This document shows, piece after piece, positions 7,966 to 16,820 of a stretch of DNA of 64,000 nucleotides. The DNA is from Mariniflexile sp044335535. Its GTDB lineage: Bacteria > Bacteroidota > Bacteroidia > Flavobacteriales > Flavobacteriaceae. A program made the position numbers and the translations under genes. Each line of letters starts with the position of its first letter. The first letter of the stretch is position 1. Where the stretch lies: assembly GCF_044335535.1 (NCBI RefSeq), contig NZ_JBIQVZ010000010.1, positions 1 to 64,000 of the forward strand, written 5' to 3'. Under the pieces are notes generated by a model. The model was not told the DNA's origin, searched no databases, and worked only from the letters and a program-made list of their open reading frames with translations.

Positions 7966-9705
7966 ATGTCCAAAAATGTATCCGATCATATAGTAGAAAT
8001 GCTTGTAGAAGCTGGGGTTAAGAGAATTTATGCTATAACCGGTGATAGTCTAAATCCAGTAAATGATGCAGTAAGAAGAGATGGTAGACTTCAATGGATA
8101 CATGTAAGGCACGAGGAAGCAGGAGCTTATGCGGCTTCTATGGAGGCAGAACTGAATGGTATTGGTTGTTGTATGGGGAGTAGTGGTCCAGGGCATATTC
8201 ATTTGATCAATGGATTATACGATGCCAACAGAGCTGAAAATCCTGTCATTGCTATTGCTTCAACTATTCATACTGAAAAAATGGGACTGGACAACTTTCA
8301 AGAGACAAGACCTGAATCCTTATTTCAAGATTGCTCAAAATATGTATTTTTAGCGAATACACCCAAACAAGCTATAAACGGACTACAAACCGCGATTCAA
8401 CATGCTATTGGTAAAAAAGGGGTGGCTATTTTAGGACTTCCAGGTGATGTGGCAGCAGCCAATTTGGAATCTGTACATACTTCCAATAAAAATTTCTATA
8501 CACAACCTAGAATAATTCCAAGCCCTGAACACCTTAAGGAACTGGCAAGTATCATCAATGACCACGAAAAGCTGGTATTGTTTTGCGGGCATGGATGTCG
8601 TTATGCAATAGATGAAGTCATGCAATTGGCACAAACACTTAATTCGCCTTTGGGATATAGTTTTAGAGGAAAAATATTTTTTGAACGCAAAGAAAATCCT
8701 TATGCCGTTGGGTTGAATGGGCTTTTAGGCAATAAATCCGGATTTGAAGCTATGCATCAAGCAGATGTCCTATTGATGTTGGGTACAGATTTTCCTTATA
8801 GTGAGTTCCTTCCCGAAAAATGCAAGATTGTTCAAATAGATACGAAACCCGAAAAATTAGGGCGTAGAGCTAAGGTAGACTTTGGATACTGTGGTGATAT
8901 TAAATCAACGCTGCAAGAGCTTATGCCCATGGTTGAAACAAAAACTTCTACCGATTTCCTTGACAAAATGCGTTCACTACACCAAGAAATTGAAGCTACA
9001 TACAATAGTTATGTTGAAGAAAAAGCATCTGAAAAACATATTCACCCAGAATATGTTGCCTATATGGTTGATAAATTAGCAGAGGACGATGCCATATTTA
9101 CTGTAGATACAGGGATGAGTGCCGTATGGGCTGCGCGCTACCTAAAAGCAGGTAGAAATCGCTATCTGACTGGTTCGTTCAATCATGGATCTATGGCTAA
9201 TGCCATGCCGATGGCCATTGGAGCTGGATTATCACATCCCAACCGACAAGTAATTGCTTTTTGCGGAGATGGTGGTATTTCAATGCTTTTAGGCGATTTA
9301 ATGACTATTAGCCAATATCAAATTCCTGTAAAAATTATCATTTTTAATAATCGTTCTTTAGGAATGGTAAAACTTGAAATGCGAGTAGAAGGCTATATGG
9401 ATTGGCAAACCGATATGGTAAATCCTGATTTTGTAAAATTGGCTGAATCCATGAACATTGCAGCATGGGAAGCTAAGAAATCCAATGAAGTTGAAACGGC
9501 TCTTTCAAACGGATTCAAACATAATGGTCCAGCGATTATCAACATTTTTACAGATTCCAATGCACTGGCAATGCCACCTTCCCTAAATTTTGACCAAGTA
9601 AAAGGTTTTGCACAATCCATGGCAAAATTGATGGTGAATGGAAAATTTGCAGAAATAGTTGATACGACCAAGAGTGAACTAAAATACTTGCGAGAATTAA
9701 TATAA
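7966..9705 (+). CDS. poxB: Pyruvate oxidase / quinone-dependent pyruvate dehydrogenase-like ThDP enzyme
   Basis: 579 residues, full length for the PoxB family. The N-terminal PYR domain carries the catalytic Glu in HVRHEEAGAYAA (E50) and GSSGPGHIHLINGLYDA. The central domain is FAD-binding. The C-terminal PP domain has the ThDP/Mg site GDGGISMLLGDLMTIS followed by IIFNN at about 430-465. PoxB decarboxylates pyruvate to acetate and CO2 and passes electrons to quinone at the membrane. The E. coli-type C-terminal lipid-binding tail is not obvious. The next gene, 29 nt downstream, is a flavin reductase, so electron transfer to a partner is possible. Confidence 0.82.
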   Translation: MSKNVSDHIVEMLVEAGVKRIYAITGDSLNPVNDAVRRDGRLQWIHVRHEEAGAYAASMEAELNGIGCCMGSSGPGHIHLINGLYDANRAENPVIAIASTIHTEKMGLDNFQETRPESLFQDCSKYVFLANTPKQAINGLQTAIQHAIGKKGVAILGLPGDVAAANLESVHTSNKNFYTQPRIIPSPEHLKELASIINDHEKLVLFCGHGCRYAIDEVMQLAQTLNSPLGYSFRGKIFFERKENPYAVGLNGLLGNKSGFEAMHQADVLLMLGTDFPYSEFLPEKCKIVQIDTKPEKLGRRAKVDFGYCGDIKSTLQELMPMVETKTSTDFLDKMRSLHQEIEATYNSYVEEKASEKHIHPEYVAYMVDKLAEDDAIFTVDTGMSAVWAARYLKAGRNRYLTGSFNHGSMANAMPMAIGAGLSHPNRQVIAFCGDGGISMLLGDLMTISQYQIPVKIIIFNNRSLGMVKLEMRVEGYMDWQTDMVNPDFVKLAESMNIAAWEAKKSNEVETALSNGFKHNGPAIINIFTDSNALAMPPSLNFDQVKGFAQSMAKLMVNGKFAEIVDTTKSELKYLRELI

Positions 9706-9734
9706 GGTATTATTGAAGAAGTAATAAAAATAAG

Positions 9735-10406
9735 ATGGAAAAACATATTGTAAAAATAGAATCAATTGACAAGGTCACTCATGATGTCTTGAAAATTGTT
9801 ACTGAAAAACCTAAAAAATACGCTTTTTCCCCTGGTCAAGCCACAGAGATTTCCATTAATAAATATGCTTGGAGGGATAAAAAAAAGCCGTTTACCTTCA
9901 CTTGTCTACCTGTTGATAACTACCTCGAGTTTACTATAAAAACATATCCATCGCATAAAGGTGTGACAAATGAATTACTCTATCTAAAAAAAAGCGATGA
10001 TTTAATTTTACATGAGGTGTTTGGCGCAATCAGCTACAAAGGTGAAGGTACGTTTATAGCTGGTGGTGCAGGAGTTACTCCATTCATCTCCATTTTCAGG
10101 CATCTCGAATCGGAAAATAAAATAGGAAATAACAAACTCATTTTTGCCAACAAAGCAAAGAATGACATTATACTCGAAGATGAATTCCAAAAATTATTAG
10201 GCAGTAATTTTATCAATATTTTGTCGGATGAAAAAGTGGATGGTTATGCGAATGGTCAAATTACAAAAGATTTCATTCAAGCAAACTGTGGCGGCACAAA
10301 TAAACTGTTTTATCTCTGCGGTCCTCCGCCAATGATGGAAGCAATCGAAAAGCAATTGGCCGATTTGCATGTAGATGAAAAATCAATCGTCAAAGAAGCA
10401 TTTTAG
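9735..10406 (+). CDS. Ferredoxin-NAD(P)H reductase-like flavoprotein
   Basis: 223 residues. FAD-binding barrel with SPGQATEISI and KPFTFTCLP, then an NAD(P)-binding domain with IAGGAGVTPFISIFRHL and the C-terminal LCGPPPMMEAI. It lacks an iron-sulphur domain, so it should move electrons between NAD(P)H and a separate carrier. It lies between the ThDP oxidase and ferritin on the same strand with gaps of about 25-30 nt. Coupling to iron mobilisation from ferritin is a possible but unproven role. Confidence 0.82.
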   Translation: MEKHIVKIESIDKVTHDVLKIVTEKPKKYAFSPGQATEISINKYAWRDKKKPFTFTCLPVDNYLEFTIKTYPSHKGVTNELLYLKKSDDLILHEVFGAISYKGEGTFIAGGAGVTPFISIFRHLESENKIGNNKLIFANKAKNDIILEDEFQKLLGSNFINILSDEKVDGYANGQITKDFIQANCGGTNKLFYLCGPPPMMEAIEKQLADLHVDEKSIVKEAF

Positions 10407-10430
10407 ATTAATTCATTAAATAAAAATCAC

Positions 10431-10982
10431 ATGAACACGAATAGACTTTCAAAAACTATGGCAGCAGCATTGAATGCACAAATTACAAAAGAAGCACATG
10501 CTTCGCAAATATATTTGTCGTATGCTGCTTGGGCTGACGGACAAGGATTCGCAGGTATAGCAAGTTTTCTTTTCAGACATGCACACGAGGAACGAAACCA
10601 CATGATGAAAATATTAGAATACATTTTAAAAAGAGGTGCGGAAGTAGAAGTGACAGCTATTCCAGCTCCCCCCGCGAGTCCGGTAAGTATAAACAACTGT
10701 TTTGAAAAAATCTTAGAGCACGAAGTAGATAATACAAATGCGGTTTACAAACTGGTAAAAATGAGCCATGCAGAAGAAGATTGGGCAACATGGAATTTTA
10801 TGCAATGGTTTGTTATGGAACAAGTGGAGGAAGAAACGCTTGTGATGAACTTATTGGATAAAATGAAAATAGCAGGAGGCGAAAAAATGAGTAGCGATGC
10901 TTTATATTCATTTGACAAAGATATGGAAAAAGCATCCAATGAAGTGAGACCCGCACAAGAAGTAACAACCGAGACCCCGTAA
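10431..10982 (+). CDS. ftn: Ferritin
   Basis: 183 residues, a non-haem ferritin four-helix bundle. Ferroxidase ligands are visible: Glu in the first helix (ITKEAHASQIYLS), the EXXH motif HEERNH in the second, and Glu pairs in the later helices (EHEVDN, EQVEEE). It stores iron and limits Fenton chemistry. The tail (RPAQEVTTETP) is an acidic/Thr extension. It closes the pyruvate oxidase-reductase-ferritin cluster. Confidence 0.93.
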   Translation: MNTNRLSKTMAAALNAQITKEAHASQIYLSYAAWADGQGFAGIASFLFRHAHEERNHMMKILEYILKRGAEVEVTAIPAPPASPVSINNCFEKILEHEVDNTNAVYKLVKMSHAEEDWATWNFMQWFVMEQVEEETLVMNLLDKMKIAGGEKMSSDALYSFDKDMEKASNEVRPAQEVTTETP

Positions 10983-11222
10983 ATTTTAAGTGACCTATTT
11001 TTTGATTACCATTTTTTCTATTATGAGAATTATATAACTATTACCAATACTTGTGTAATACGATTAATTGATGTTGGACCTACCTTGCTTCAAGGAACCT
11101 TAAAGTCATTCATTAAATTCTGTCTTACCCATTAGGGTTATGAAATTCAAGTATGTTTTTGGCAAAGCTTCCAAAATAGTAAAGGAAAGTCCTTTACTAA
11201 AATACAAACAAAATTTTCACAA

Positions 11223-12605
11223 ATGTCTATTCAAACAGTTAACCCAAATACCAATAAAACAGTAAAATCATTTGAAGAAATGACAGAGAAGTCTGTTGAT
11301 GCCAAGGTAGCTAAAGCACAAGTAGCCTATACTGATTGGAAAGAGACTAGCTACCAACATCGAGCTGATTTACTGCATAAAGTAGCTACCCTTATGCGAG
11401 TTAAAAAAACAGCACTAGCAAAAACCATTACATTAGAGATGGGTAAACTCCTTGCCCAGGCAGAAGGAGAAATCGATTTAAGTGCCGATATCCTTGATTA
11501 CTATGCCAATCATGGAGCATGGTTTCTTTCCGATAAAATACTTGACCCAGAATATGGAAGTGCCATTATTCGAAACAGTCCTATTGGCGTATTGTTAGGT
11601 GTGATGCCATGGAACTTCCCTTTCTATCAAGTAGCTCGATTTGCTGCGCCTAACATTATGGTTGGTAATACTATTTTACTTAAACATGCCTCAATCGTGC
11701 CACAATGTGCAGCTGCTATTGAAGAACTCTTTGAAGAAGCAGAAGCGCCAAAAGGATTGTATACCAATCTATTTATTTCTGGCAAACATGCATCAGCTTT
11801 GGTTGCTGATAAAAGAATAAAAGGTGTTTCCTTAACAGGAAGTGATGAAGCAGGTGCAAGTATTGCTACCGAAGCTGGGAAACATTTGAAAAAAGTGGTG
11901 CTCGAGCTAGGTGGTAACGATGTGTTTATTATTCTGGAAGATGCCAATATGGAAAAAACGGTAGAATGGGCCGTTGTTGGCAGAATGAATAATAATGGTC
12001 AATGTTGTGTCGCCTCAAAAAGGTTTATCGCAGTGGAAGCCATTGCCGATGAGTTCATTCAAAAATTTAAGGATAAGTTATCTAAAATGAAAGTGGGTGA
12101 TCCGATGGATCCCGCTACAGATTTGGGACCTTTAAGCAGTGAAGCTGCAGCCGTTCATTTAGCCGATCAGGTGAAACGTTCAATTGACGAAGGAGCAAAA
12201 GTTCTATTGGGTGGTAAACGAGCAGATCGTGAAGGAGCCTTTATGGAACCTACCATACTCACCAATCTGAAACCTGGTATTGCTGCCTATCATGAAGAAT
12301 TATTTGGCCCAGTGGCATCCTTTTATGTGGTGAAAGACGAGCAGGCTGCCATAGATCTTGCTAATGATTCTGATTTTGGTTTAGGTGGATCCATATTTAC
12401 AGAAGACATCGAACGTGGTAAAAAAATGGCTGATCAGATTGATACCGGCATGGTCTTTATCAATCACCCTACCTGGACACAAGCTGACCTTCCTTTTGGT
12501 GGAACAAAGCGTTCGGGCTTTGGTAGTGAACTATCTGAGTTGGGGATTATGGAGTTTGTGAATAAGAAACTGATACGCATAAGTGGTCTTAATGATCCGT
12601 TTTAA
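11223..12605 (+). CDS. NAD(P)-dependent aldehyde dehydrogenase (succinate-semialdehyde type)
   Basis: 460 residues. ALDH superfamily: PWNFPFYQVARFAAPNIM for cofactor binding, VLELGGND with the general-base Glu, and NNGQCCVASKRF carrying the catalytic Cys. It ends with LPFGGTKRSGFGSELSELG as in the succinate-semialdehyde dehydrogenase subgroup. It oxidises aldehydes to acids. Preceded by about 240 nt without a gene or a regulon palindrome. Confidence 0.87.
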   Translation: MSIQTVNPNTNKTVKSFEEMTEKSVDAKVAKAQVAYTDWKETSYQHRADLLHKVATLMRVKKTALAKTITLEMGKLLAQAEGEIDLSADILDYYANHGAWFLSDKILDPEYGSAIIRNSPIGVLLGVMPWNFPFYQVARFAAPNIMVGNTILLKHASIVPQCAAAIEELFEEAEAPKGLYTNLFISGKHASALVADKRIKGVSLTGSDEAGASIATEAGKHLKKVVLELGGNDVFIILEDANMEKTVEWAVVGRMNNNGQCCVASKRFIAVEAIADEFIQKFKDKLSKMKVGDPMDPATDLGPLSSEAAAVHLADQVKRSIDEGAKVLLGGKRADREGAFMEPTILTNLKPGIAAYHEELFGPVASFYVVKDEQAAIDLANDSDFGLGGSIFTEDIERGKKMADQIDTGMVFINHPTWTQADLPFGGTKRSGFGSELSELGIMEFVNKKLIRISGLNDPF

Positions 12606-12699
12606 CAAGCAGTTGTATAAAGCAATAGCTCATAAATTAAAAATTAACAAGGATTGTTAGATGGCATGCTACCACTATTAAAAACTTAAACAAAATAAA

Positions 12700-13101
12700 A
12701 TGAAAAAAATACTGATTATTTCAATGCTTATGGCTAGTGTTATATTCTTAATCACGGCCTGCGAAACCAGACAACCTGTAAATCAATTACTAAAAAATGA
12801 TGCGCAGCGTTCAGAAATTATTAGCTCATTTGTACATCACCAACCTTATAGAATGGAAATGATGAATGCCATGATGCAAAATGACAGTTGCAGGAACATC
12901 ATGGGGCAACAAATGATGGAAATGCCCGAAATGATGGGGATGATGATGAAAGAACCGACAAGAATGAAGGTTACAATGGATTATATGGTTAATATGGCGG
13001 CTAAAGATACCCTCATGTTTAATTCAATGATTCAAATGATGAAAGATAATCCGGAAATGTGGAACAAGGTCATGAAAATGAATACATCTAAAACCAACTA
13101 A
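12700..13101 (+). CDS. Met-rich lipoprotein
   Basis: 133 residues. A lipoprotein signal (KILIISMLMASVIFLITAC) is followed by a helical region very rich in methionine (EMMNAMMQND, QQMMEMPEMMGMMMKEP). Such Met-rich periplasmic proteins often bind Cu(I)/Ag(I), but no family was recognised and the metal role is inference. The signal peptide matches the gene at 7519. The stop is directly followed by the 38-residue membrane gene at 13103. Confidence 0.7.
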   Translation: MKKILIISMLMASVIFLITACETRQPVNQLLKNDAQRSEIISSFVHHQPYRMEMMNAMMQNDSCRNIMGQQMMEMPEMMGMMMKEPTRMKVTMDYMVNMAAKDTLMFNSMIQMMKDNPEMWNKVMKMNTSKTN

Positions 13102-13102
13102 C

Positions 13103-13219
13103 ATGATGCACGAGAGCAATTGGCATTGGGGAATGGGAATGGGCTGGGGAGTGTGGTTTATACCCATTCTTATTATACTAGTAATCTTGTATTTTGTAAG
13201 GTTTAGGAGGAGAAAGTGA
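13103..13219 (+). CDS. 38-residue membrane protein, paralogue of the 7519 tail
   Basis: Starts with tandem ATGs (MMHESNWHWGMGMGWG), then one membrane helix (WFIPILIILVILYFV) and a basic end RFRRRK. It begins 2 nt after the preceding stop, so translational coupling is likely. The near-identical segment in the 7519 gene supports it being a real coding sequence. Function unknown. Confidence 0.65.
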   Translation: MMHESNWHWGMGMGWGVWFIPILIILVILYFVRFRRRK

Positions 13220-13326
13220 AAGGCAAAATTGGAGTAGTAATTATGACCGGAAGCAGTGGAATGATTGGCTTGACCTTAATTCATAATCGAGCTGCCTACT
13301 AAAAAAGGCGAATTTATAAAAGGACA

Positions 13327-13500
13327 ATGATACAGGACATACAAGAGCAAGTGGCGGAACCAGTACAAACGGTAGTACAAAAGTTAGAAAGTTGGCTTGA
13401 TACCTTCATCAGCATGCTTCCCAATATGGCAGTAACCTTGTTGTCTAGTTATTCTAGTTATTGTAACACGTTATTTTTTAATTATTCTTTTGTTTATTAA
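13327..13500 (+). pseudogene. MscS-type channel N-terminus, truncated
   Basis: 57 codons from ATG 13327. The first 40 residues (DIQEQVAEPVQTVVQKLESW, then LDTFISMLPNMAVTLL) look like the amphipathic N-terminus and first membrane helix of small mechanosensitive MscS channels, which run to about 280 residues. The frame then runs into the 3' end of the convergent T9SS-cargo gene and stops. It appears that arrival of that gene cut the channel. Confidence 0.6.
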
Positions 13501-14598
13501 TCTTTTATCTGTGATTAATTGTAGAAAGTATACACCAGTATTTAGATTGCTAAAATCAATTTTATTATCTTTTGTTTCTATAATTAACTGCCCTAAATTA
13601 TTATAAATTTTAGTAAATTTTAAATTTTTAATAGTCTCTAAATAAAGGAAATCTTGAACAGGATTTGGATAAATTATTGAATTTTCTGAAAAATAATTTG
13701 TGTCCGATAAAGAAGAATCATTAATTAGTAAGTTATCAAACCCAAAAATAGAGCCTGAAGAAGTCACTGTAAAAGACGTTACATCAGTCCAATTTAAATT
13801 AACCGAAGCGACACCATTAACTAAAGAAGCCACAACAATAGGATTAGTTCCTCCTGAAGGTGTGAAGGTGTAATCAATATCCGCGCCAGTTGTTTCTAAA
13901 GCTAATATTGAATTGATAATTACAGTTTCACTAAAATTAAAAATAACTGTTGAAATAAGGGTTCTAGGTGGGGTATTGGAACTTACGATAACATTATTAG
14001 AAGCCCCCCCGAAACCTGAGGCATCTATAACTCTAGAATCATTAGACTCCACCATAGTAACAGTGGTGGTAATTCCATTAATAGTTTCTGTAATCACTGA
14101 AACATCGGCTGTTTCCCATCCAAAATTTGTTACACCGTTAATTAGTAAGTCATCAAACCCAAAAATAGAGCCTGAAGAAGTCACTGTAAAAGACGTTACA
14201 TCAGTCCAATTTAAATTAACCGAAGCGACACCATTAACTAAAGAAGCCACAACAATAGGATTAGTTCCTCCTGAAGGCGTGAAGGTGTAGTCAATATCAG
14301 CACCAACTCCTTCTAAAGCAACTATTGAATTAATATTTATAGGTTCACTAAAATTAAAAATAGCGGTTGAAATAGGAGTTCCAGGAGGTTTGATGGAACT
14401 TGTAGCAATATTGCCAGAGGACTCTCCAATATCTACAATTCCTGAATCACCTGATCCCACCATAGTAACAGTGGTAGTAATTCCGCTAATAGTTTCTGTA
14501 ATCAATGAAACCTCGGCAGTTTCCCATCCAAAATTTGTTTGCGCAGTTACTGCACTTAAAATAAAAAAGGCAGAAAGAAGTGTAATTTTTTTAATCAT
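13471..14598 (-). CDS. Secreted two-repeat protein with T9SS type A sorting domain
   Basis: 375 residues. Signal peptide ITLLSAFFILSAVTAQ. Two tandem repeats of about 138 residues follow, each starting NFGWETA and ending GSIFGFD(D/N)LLIN, rich in Ser/Thr/Val and predicted beta. The last 80 residues (SIIYPNPVQDFLYLET, YNNLGQLI, LNTGVYFLQL, NKRIIKK) are a type A por-secretion sorting domain. The protein is therefore exported by the type IX system and probably anchored or released at the surface. No enzyme motif was seen. The 3' halves of the repeats are almost identical at DNA level. Confidence 0.82.
   Translation of the reverse strand: MIKKITLLSAFFILSAVTAQTNFGWETAEVSLITETISGITTTVTMVGSGDSGIVDIGESSGNIATSSIKPPGTPISTAIFNFSEPININSIVALEGVGADIDYTFTPSGGTNPIVVASLVNGVASVNLNWTDVTSFTVTSSGSIFGFDDLLINGVTNFGWETADVSVITETINGITTTVTMVESNDSRVIDASGFGGASNNVIVSSNTPPRTLISTVIFNFSETVIINSILALETTGADIDYTFTPSGGTNPIVVASLVNGVASVNLNWTDVTSFTVTSSGSIFGFDNLLINDSSLSDTNYFSENSIIYPNPVQDFLYLETIKNLKFTKIYNNLGQLIIETKDNKIDFSNLNTGVYFLQLITDKRLINKRIIKK
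13722..14310 (-). repeat. Near-identical intragenic direct repeat (~420-nt unit)
   Basis: About 160 nt at 13722-13885 recurs at about 14141-14305 with only a few substitutions, while the other parts of the two repeat units differ more. This points to recent duplication or gene conversion inside the T9SS cargo gene. Confidence 0.8.
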
Positions 14599-14724
14599 GA
14601 TTTTATTGTTTTTAGTTAATTTTATTATTTGTTACAACTGAATAAATGCCTGTTTTAATGGTGTTTACTTTTTTTGTAGGTGTGATAGTTTCTTGATTGG
14701 GTGGACAATCAATTCTAAGGTTTC

Positions 14725-15102
14725 TTAGATGTTTTCAAAATACCTTGTTACAAATGCATTTTTTTCATTATCTGTCATTTTATCTGCTATTTCAATGTCG
14801 ATTTACTTCTTTAAAATGTAGGCCTTTATTTAGGTAATTATGAAGTTCTGTTTTGCCTTTGTAGGACCAAATAATAGCACATAATCATATTTCAAAATCT
14901 CATCTACTATTTCTTTGTAATAGGCTTCATGCATTTGTTGTCGTTTGTTATGCATCACTTTTTTACTTCTATTCAACGCTTCTTCTTTTGTGTTAGAAGT
15001 AAATTTTGAGGATATAAAATGATTGTTTTTCTTGGCATTTAAGTCTATTAAATTTGCGATTGAACGATCCATCCAGATGCCTAAGTTTTTATTTAGTTTC
15101 AT
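14725..15102 (-). pseudogene. Frameshifted copy of the eRF1-like small protein (cf. 56022)
   Basis: Starts LNKNLGIWMDRSIANLIDLN, matching KNTGIWLDKSRALIVNLEN of the intact gene at 56022. It reaches LLFGPTKAK (VIFGPAETY there) and then loses frame. The continuation is readable in other frames: TELHNYLNKGLHFKEVN, then IEIADKMTDNEKNAFVTRYF followed by ENI and a stop at 14725 (intact: MTDNQVVAWVRDFFESK). At least two frameshifts are needed. Confidence 0.75.
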
Positions 15103-15115
15103 TTTTTTTTTTGTT

Positions 15116-15598
15116 TTAATGATTTTGTATACGTCCTAATATGGTTTCCAACGAAAATTTTAGTTTGTCAATGGCTCCTAATAGGGTTAGTTCAATAGTG
15201 TTTGACTGTTTTGAAACTACAATTGGTTTTCTTCCTTTTAGTCTAGATTCCAATAAACATAGTATGTTGTGCTGTTCTTCTTTTTTCCATTTTCGGCAGA
15301 CAAATGAACCTTCTAATCCTTTTTTGGATGTTTCTTTGATCGTATCAAGAAGTTCAAACTGCTCTGAACCTGTTTGGACATAATCTAATTGATACATAAT
15401 TGGGGGATAGATATTGTGCCAAATACTGCTGTACTTAATTAGTTTCAAAAGAGCATCTATTGGTTTTTCAAATTTGGTCTTCAGTATATCTATATATCTT
15501 TCCAGACCTATTATAAACAAGACTTTTCATGATTATTTTATTTTCTGCAGAAGCATCTTTTGACTTGGTTTTTTTAATAAGATAATTGTACTACACAT
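15116..15598 (-). pseudogene. Composite remnant: alcohol dehydrogenase 5' end joined to HPF-like 3' end
   Basis: From 15598 the minus strand follows the start of the alcohol dehydrogenase at 2510 (same start-codon context; SLVYNxxGK and KPTDAIVKIVK are readable as KPIDALLKLIK), with frameshifts. From about 15315 it becomes an HPF-like C-terminus (VHLSAENGKK in one frame, then ILCLLESRLKGRKPIVV and IDKLKFSLETILGRI). The apparent 134-residue ORF 15116-15520 is a chance join of the two relics. The same gene pair, in the same order but with YceI between, lies at 94-2510. Confidence 0.72.
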
Positions 15599-15733
15599 CT
15601 TTTTGTGTTTTTATTTGTAACTTAATAATAAGGATATAAATATGGTTCATTAAATATCAAAAAATGTTACACAAAACCTGTGAAGATTTACATAATTCAC
15701 GTATTACGAATATTACACAGAATAATACCCAAC

Positions 15734-15776
15734 TGATATATATCATTGGAATAACCAATTTCTAGAAATATTTTTA
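15734..15776 (+). promoter_or_regulatory. FNR/FixK-type site plus -7 element for 15795
   Basis: Palindrome TGATATATATCA at 15734-15745, then exactly 23 nt, then -7 element TATTTTTA at 15769-15776. Confidence 0.75.
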
Positions 15777-15794
15777 TTAAAAATATAAGAAATC

Positions 15795-16433
15795 ATGAAA
15801 TTGTTTTGTTATATAGTAGCCATATGCCTTTTTATAAGTTGCTCTTCCACAAGAATGATAGATAGTTGGAAGAGTAGGGAATATACTAACTACCAGCCCA
15901 AAAAAGTGTTGATTGTGGGTATTACAGGCAATTTAACTGCTCGAAAAATTTTTGAGCAAAAACTCAAAGACAAGCTCTTCAACGAAGGCATTGATGCTGT
16001 TGAGAGTTCCATTGTTTTTGAAGAAGGCTTTATAGACTCAAAGCAAACCGAAGAACAAATAGACCTAGAAGTAGACCGACTTGTGGACGATGGATATGAT
16101 TCTATATTGGTGTCTGCAGTAAAAGGAATAGACAATGAAATATCTTATTCGGGAAACAAATTCTTAACGGGGTATTATTGGCACCATTTTGGTCGTTATT
16201 ATTATTTATATCAAAATGTGTATTTTGAACCTGATTATTACAATAATTATAAAGTTTATCATATAGAAGCTTCATTATATAATATTAAAACAAGCAATGG
16301 TAAATCCCTTGTATGGGTTGCTTCCTATAATGTTGTAGACCCAATTAATATCAATTCTACTGTTAACGATTATGTGAAAGCCATTGTTAAGTCATTAAAA
16401 AAAGAATCCCTTATTCCTAAAGAAAATAATTAA
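15795..16433 (+). CDS. Lipoprotein of unknown function, paralogue of 60079
   Basis: 212 residues. Lipoprotein signal LFCYIVAICLFISC, then SSTRMIDSWKSREY. The pattern (DSWK...KVLIVGITGNLTAR...FEQKLKDKL...ILVSAVKG) resembles outer-membrane DUF4136-like lipoproteins that share a TolB-N-like alpha/beta fold. A Tyr-rich central stretch (YYLYQNVYFEPDYYNNYKVY) recurs in the paralogue at 60079. Expression is probably driven by the class II palindrome promoter immediately upstream. Function unknown; an envelope role is inferred from the lipid anchor. Confidence 0.75.
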   Translation: MKLFCYIVAICLFISCSSTRMIDSWKSREYTNYQPKKVLIVGITGNLTARKIFEQKLKDKLFNEGIDAVESSIVFEEGFIDSKQTEEQIDLEVDRLVDDGYDSILVSAVKGIDNEISYSGNKFLTGYYWHHFGRYYYLYQNVYFEPDYYNNYKVYHIEASLYNIKTSNGKSLVWVASYNVVDPININSTVNDYVKAIVKSLKKESLIPKENN

Positions 16434-16820
16434 TCATGTAAGGACTTGTTTATAGCTCTAAAGGTTTTGAAGGATCATGACCAAACATTGTTTTTAAGCA
16501 AAAATATTAGAGTTGGTTGTTGGTTTGTTGTTAGTTCTAGATTATGGGTTCAGGTTCTGGGTTCAGGGTTCAAGGTTTGGGTGAAAAGTTCATGTGGTCC
16601 TTTAAAAATATCTTTCTAACCATCCAGTTTTTCACGCTGAATGAGGTTTCACACGCATGTGGGATAGTTTTATGCCGTTGTTGTTTTTTACATTTTTTGG
16701 AGTATTTGTAGTTTTTGCAACTTTTTGGAGTATTTGGAGATTCTGGAGTTTTTTGTATAATTTGTAGTTTTTGCATTTTTAACATTAGGTTACTTTATGT
16801 ACGAAGTATCCACGGAGTAT
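16434..16820. other. Intergenic, low-complexity G/T-rich repeats
   Basis: 387 nt without a convincing gene. Near 16545-16575 the phrase GGGTTCAGGTT is repeated in variant form. Near 16690-16780 the units TTTTTGGAGTATTTG and GTAGTTTTTGCA recur. An antisense 71-codon ORF here is compositionally biased and was not called. It lies between a plus-strand lipoprotein gene and a convergent L,D-transpeptidase. Confidence 0.5.

Noticed and set aside
15116..15520. 134-residue ORF that looks like a novel protein
   Set aside because: Its two halves are frameshifted relics of the alcohol dehydrogenase and of an HPF-like protein found elsewhere in the window.
16570..16785. Minus-strand ORF in the G/T-rich repeat region
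   Set aside because: Its sequence is a product of the simple repeats and shows no protein-like features.
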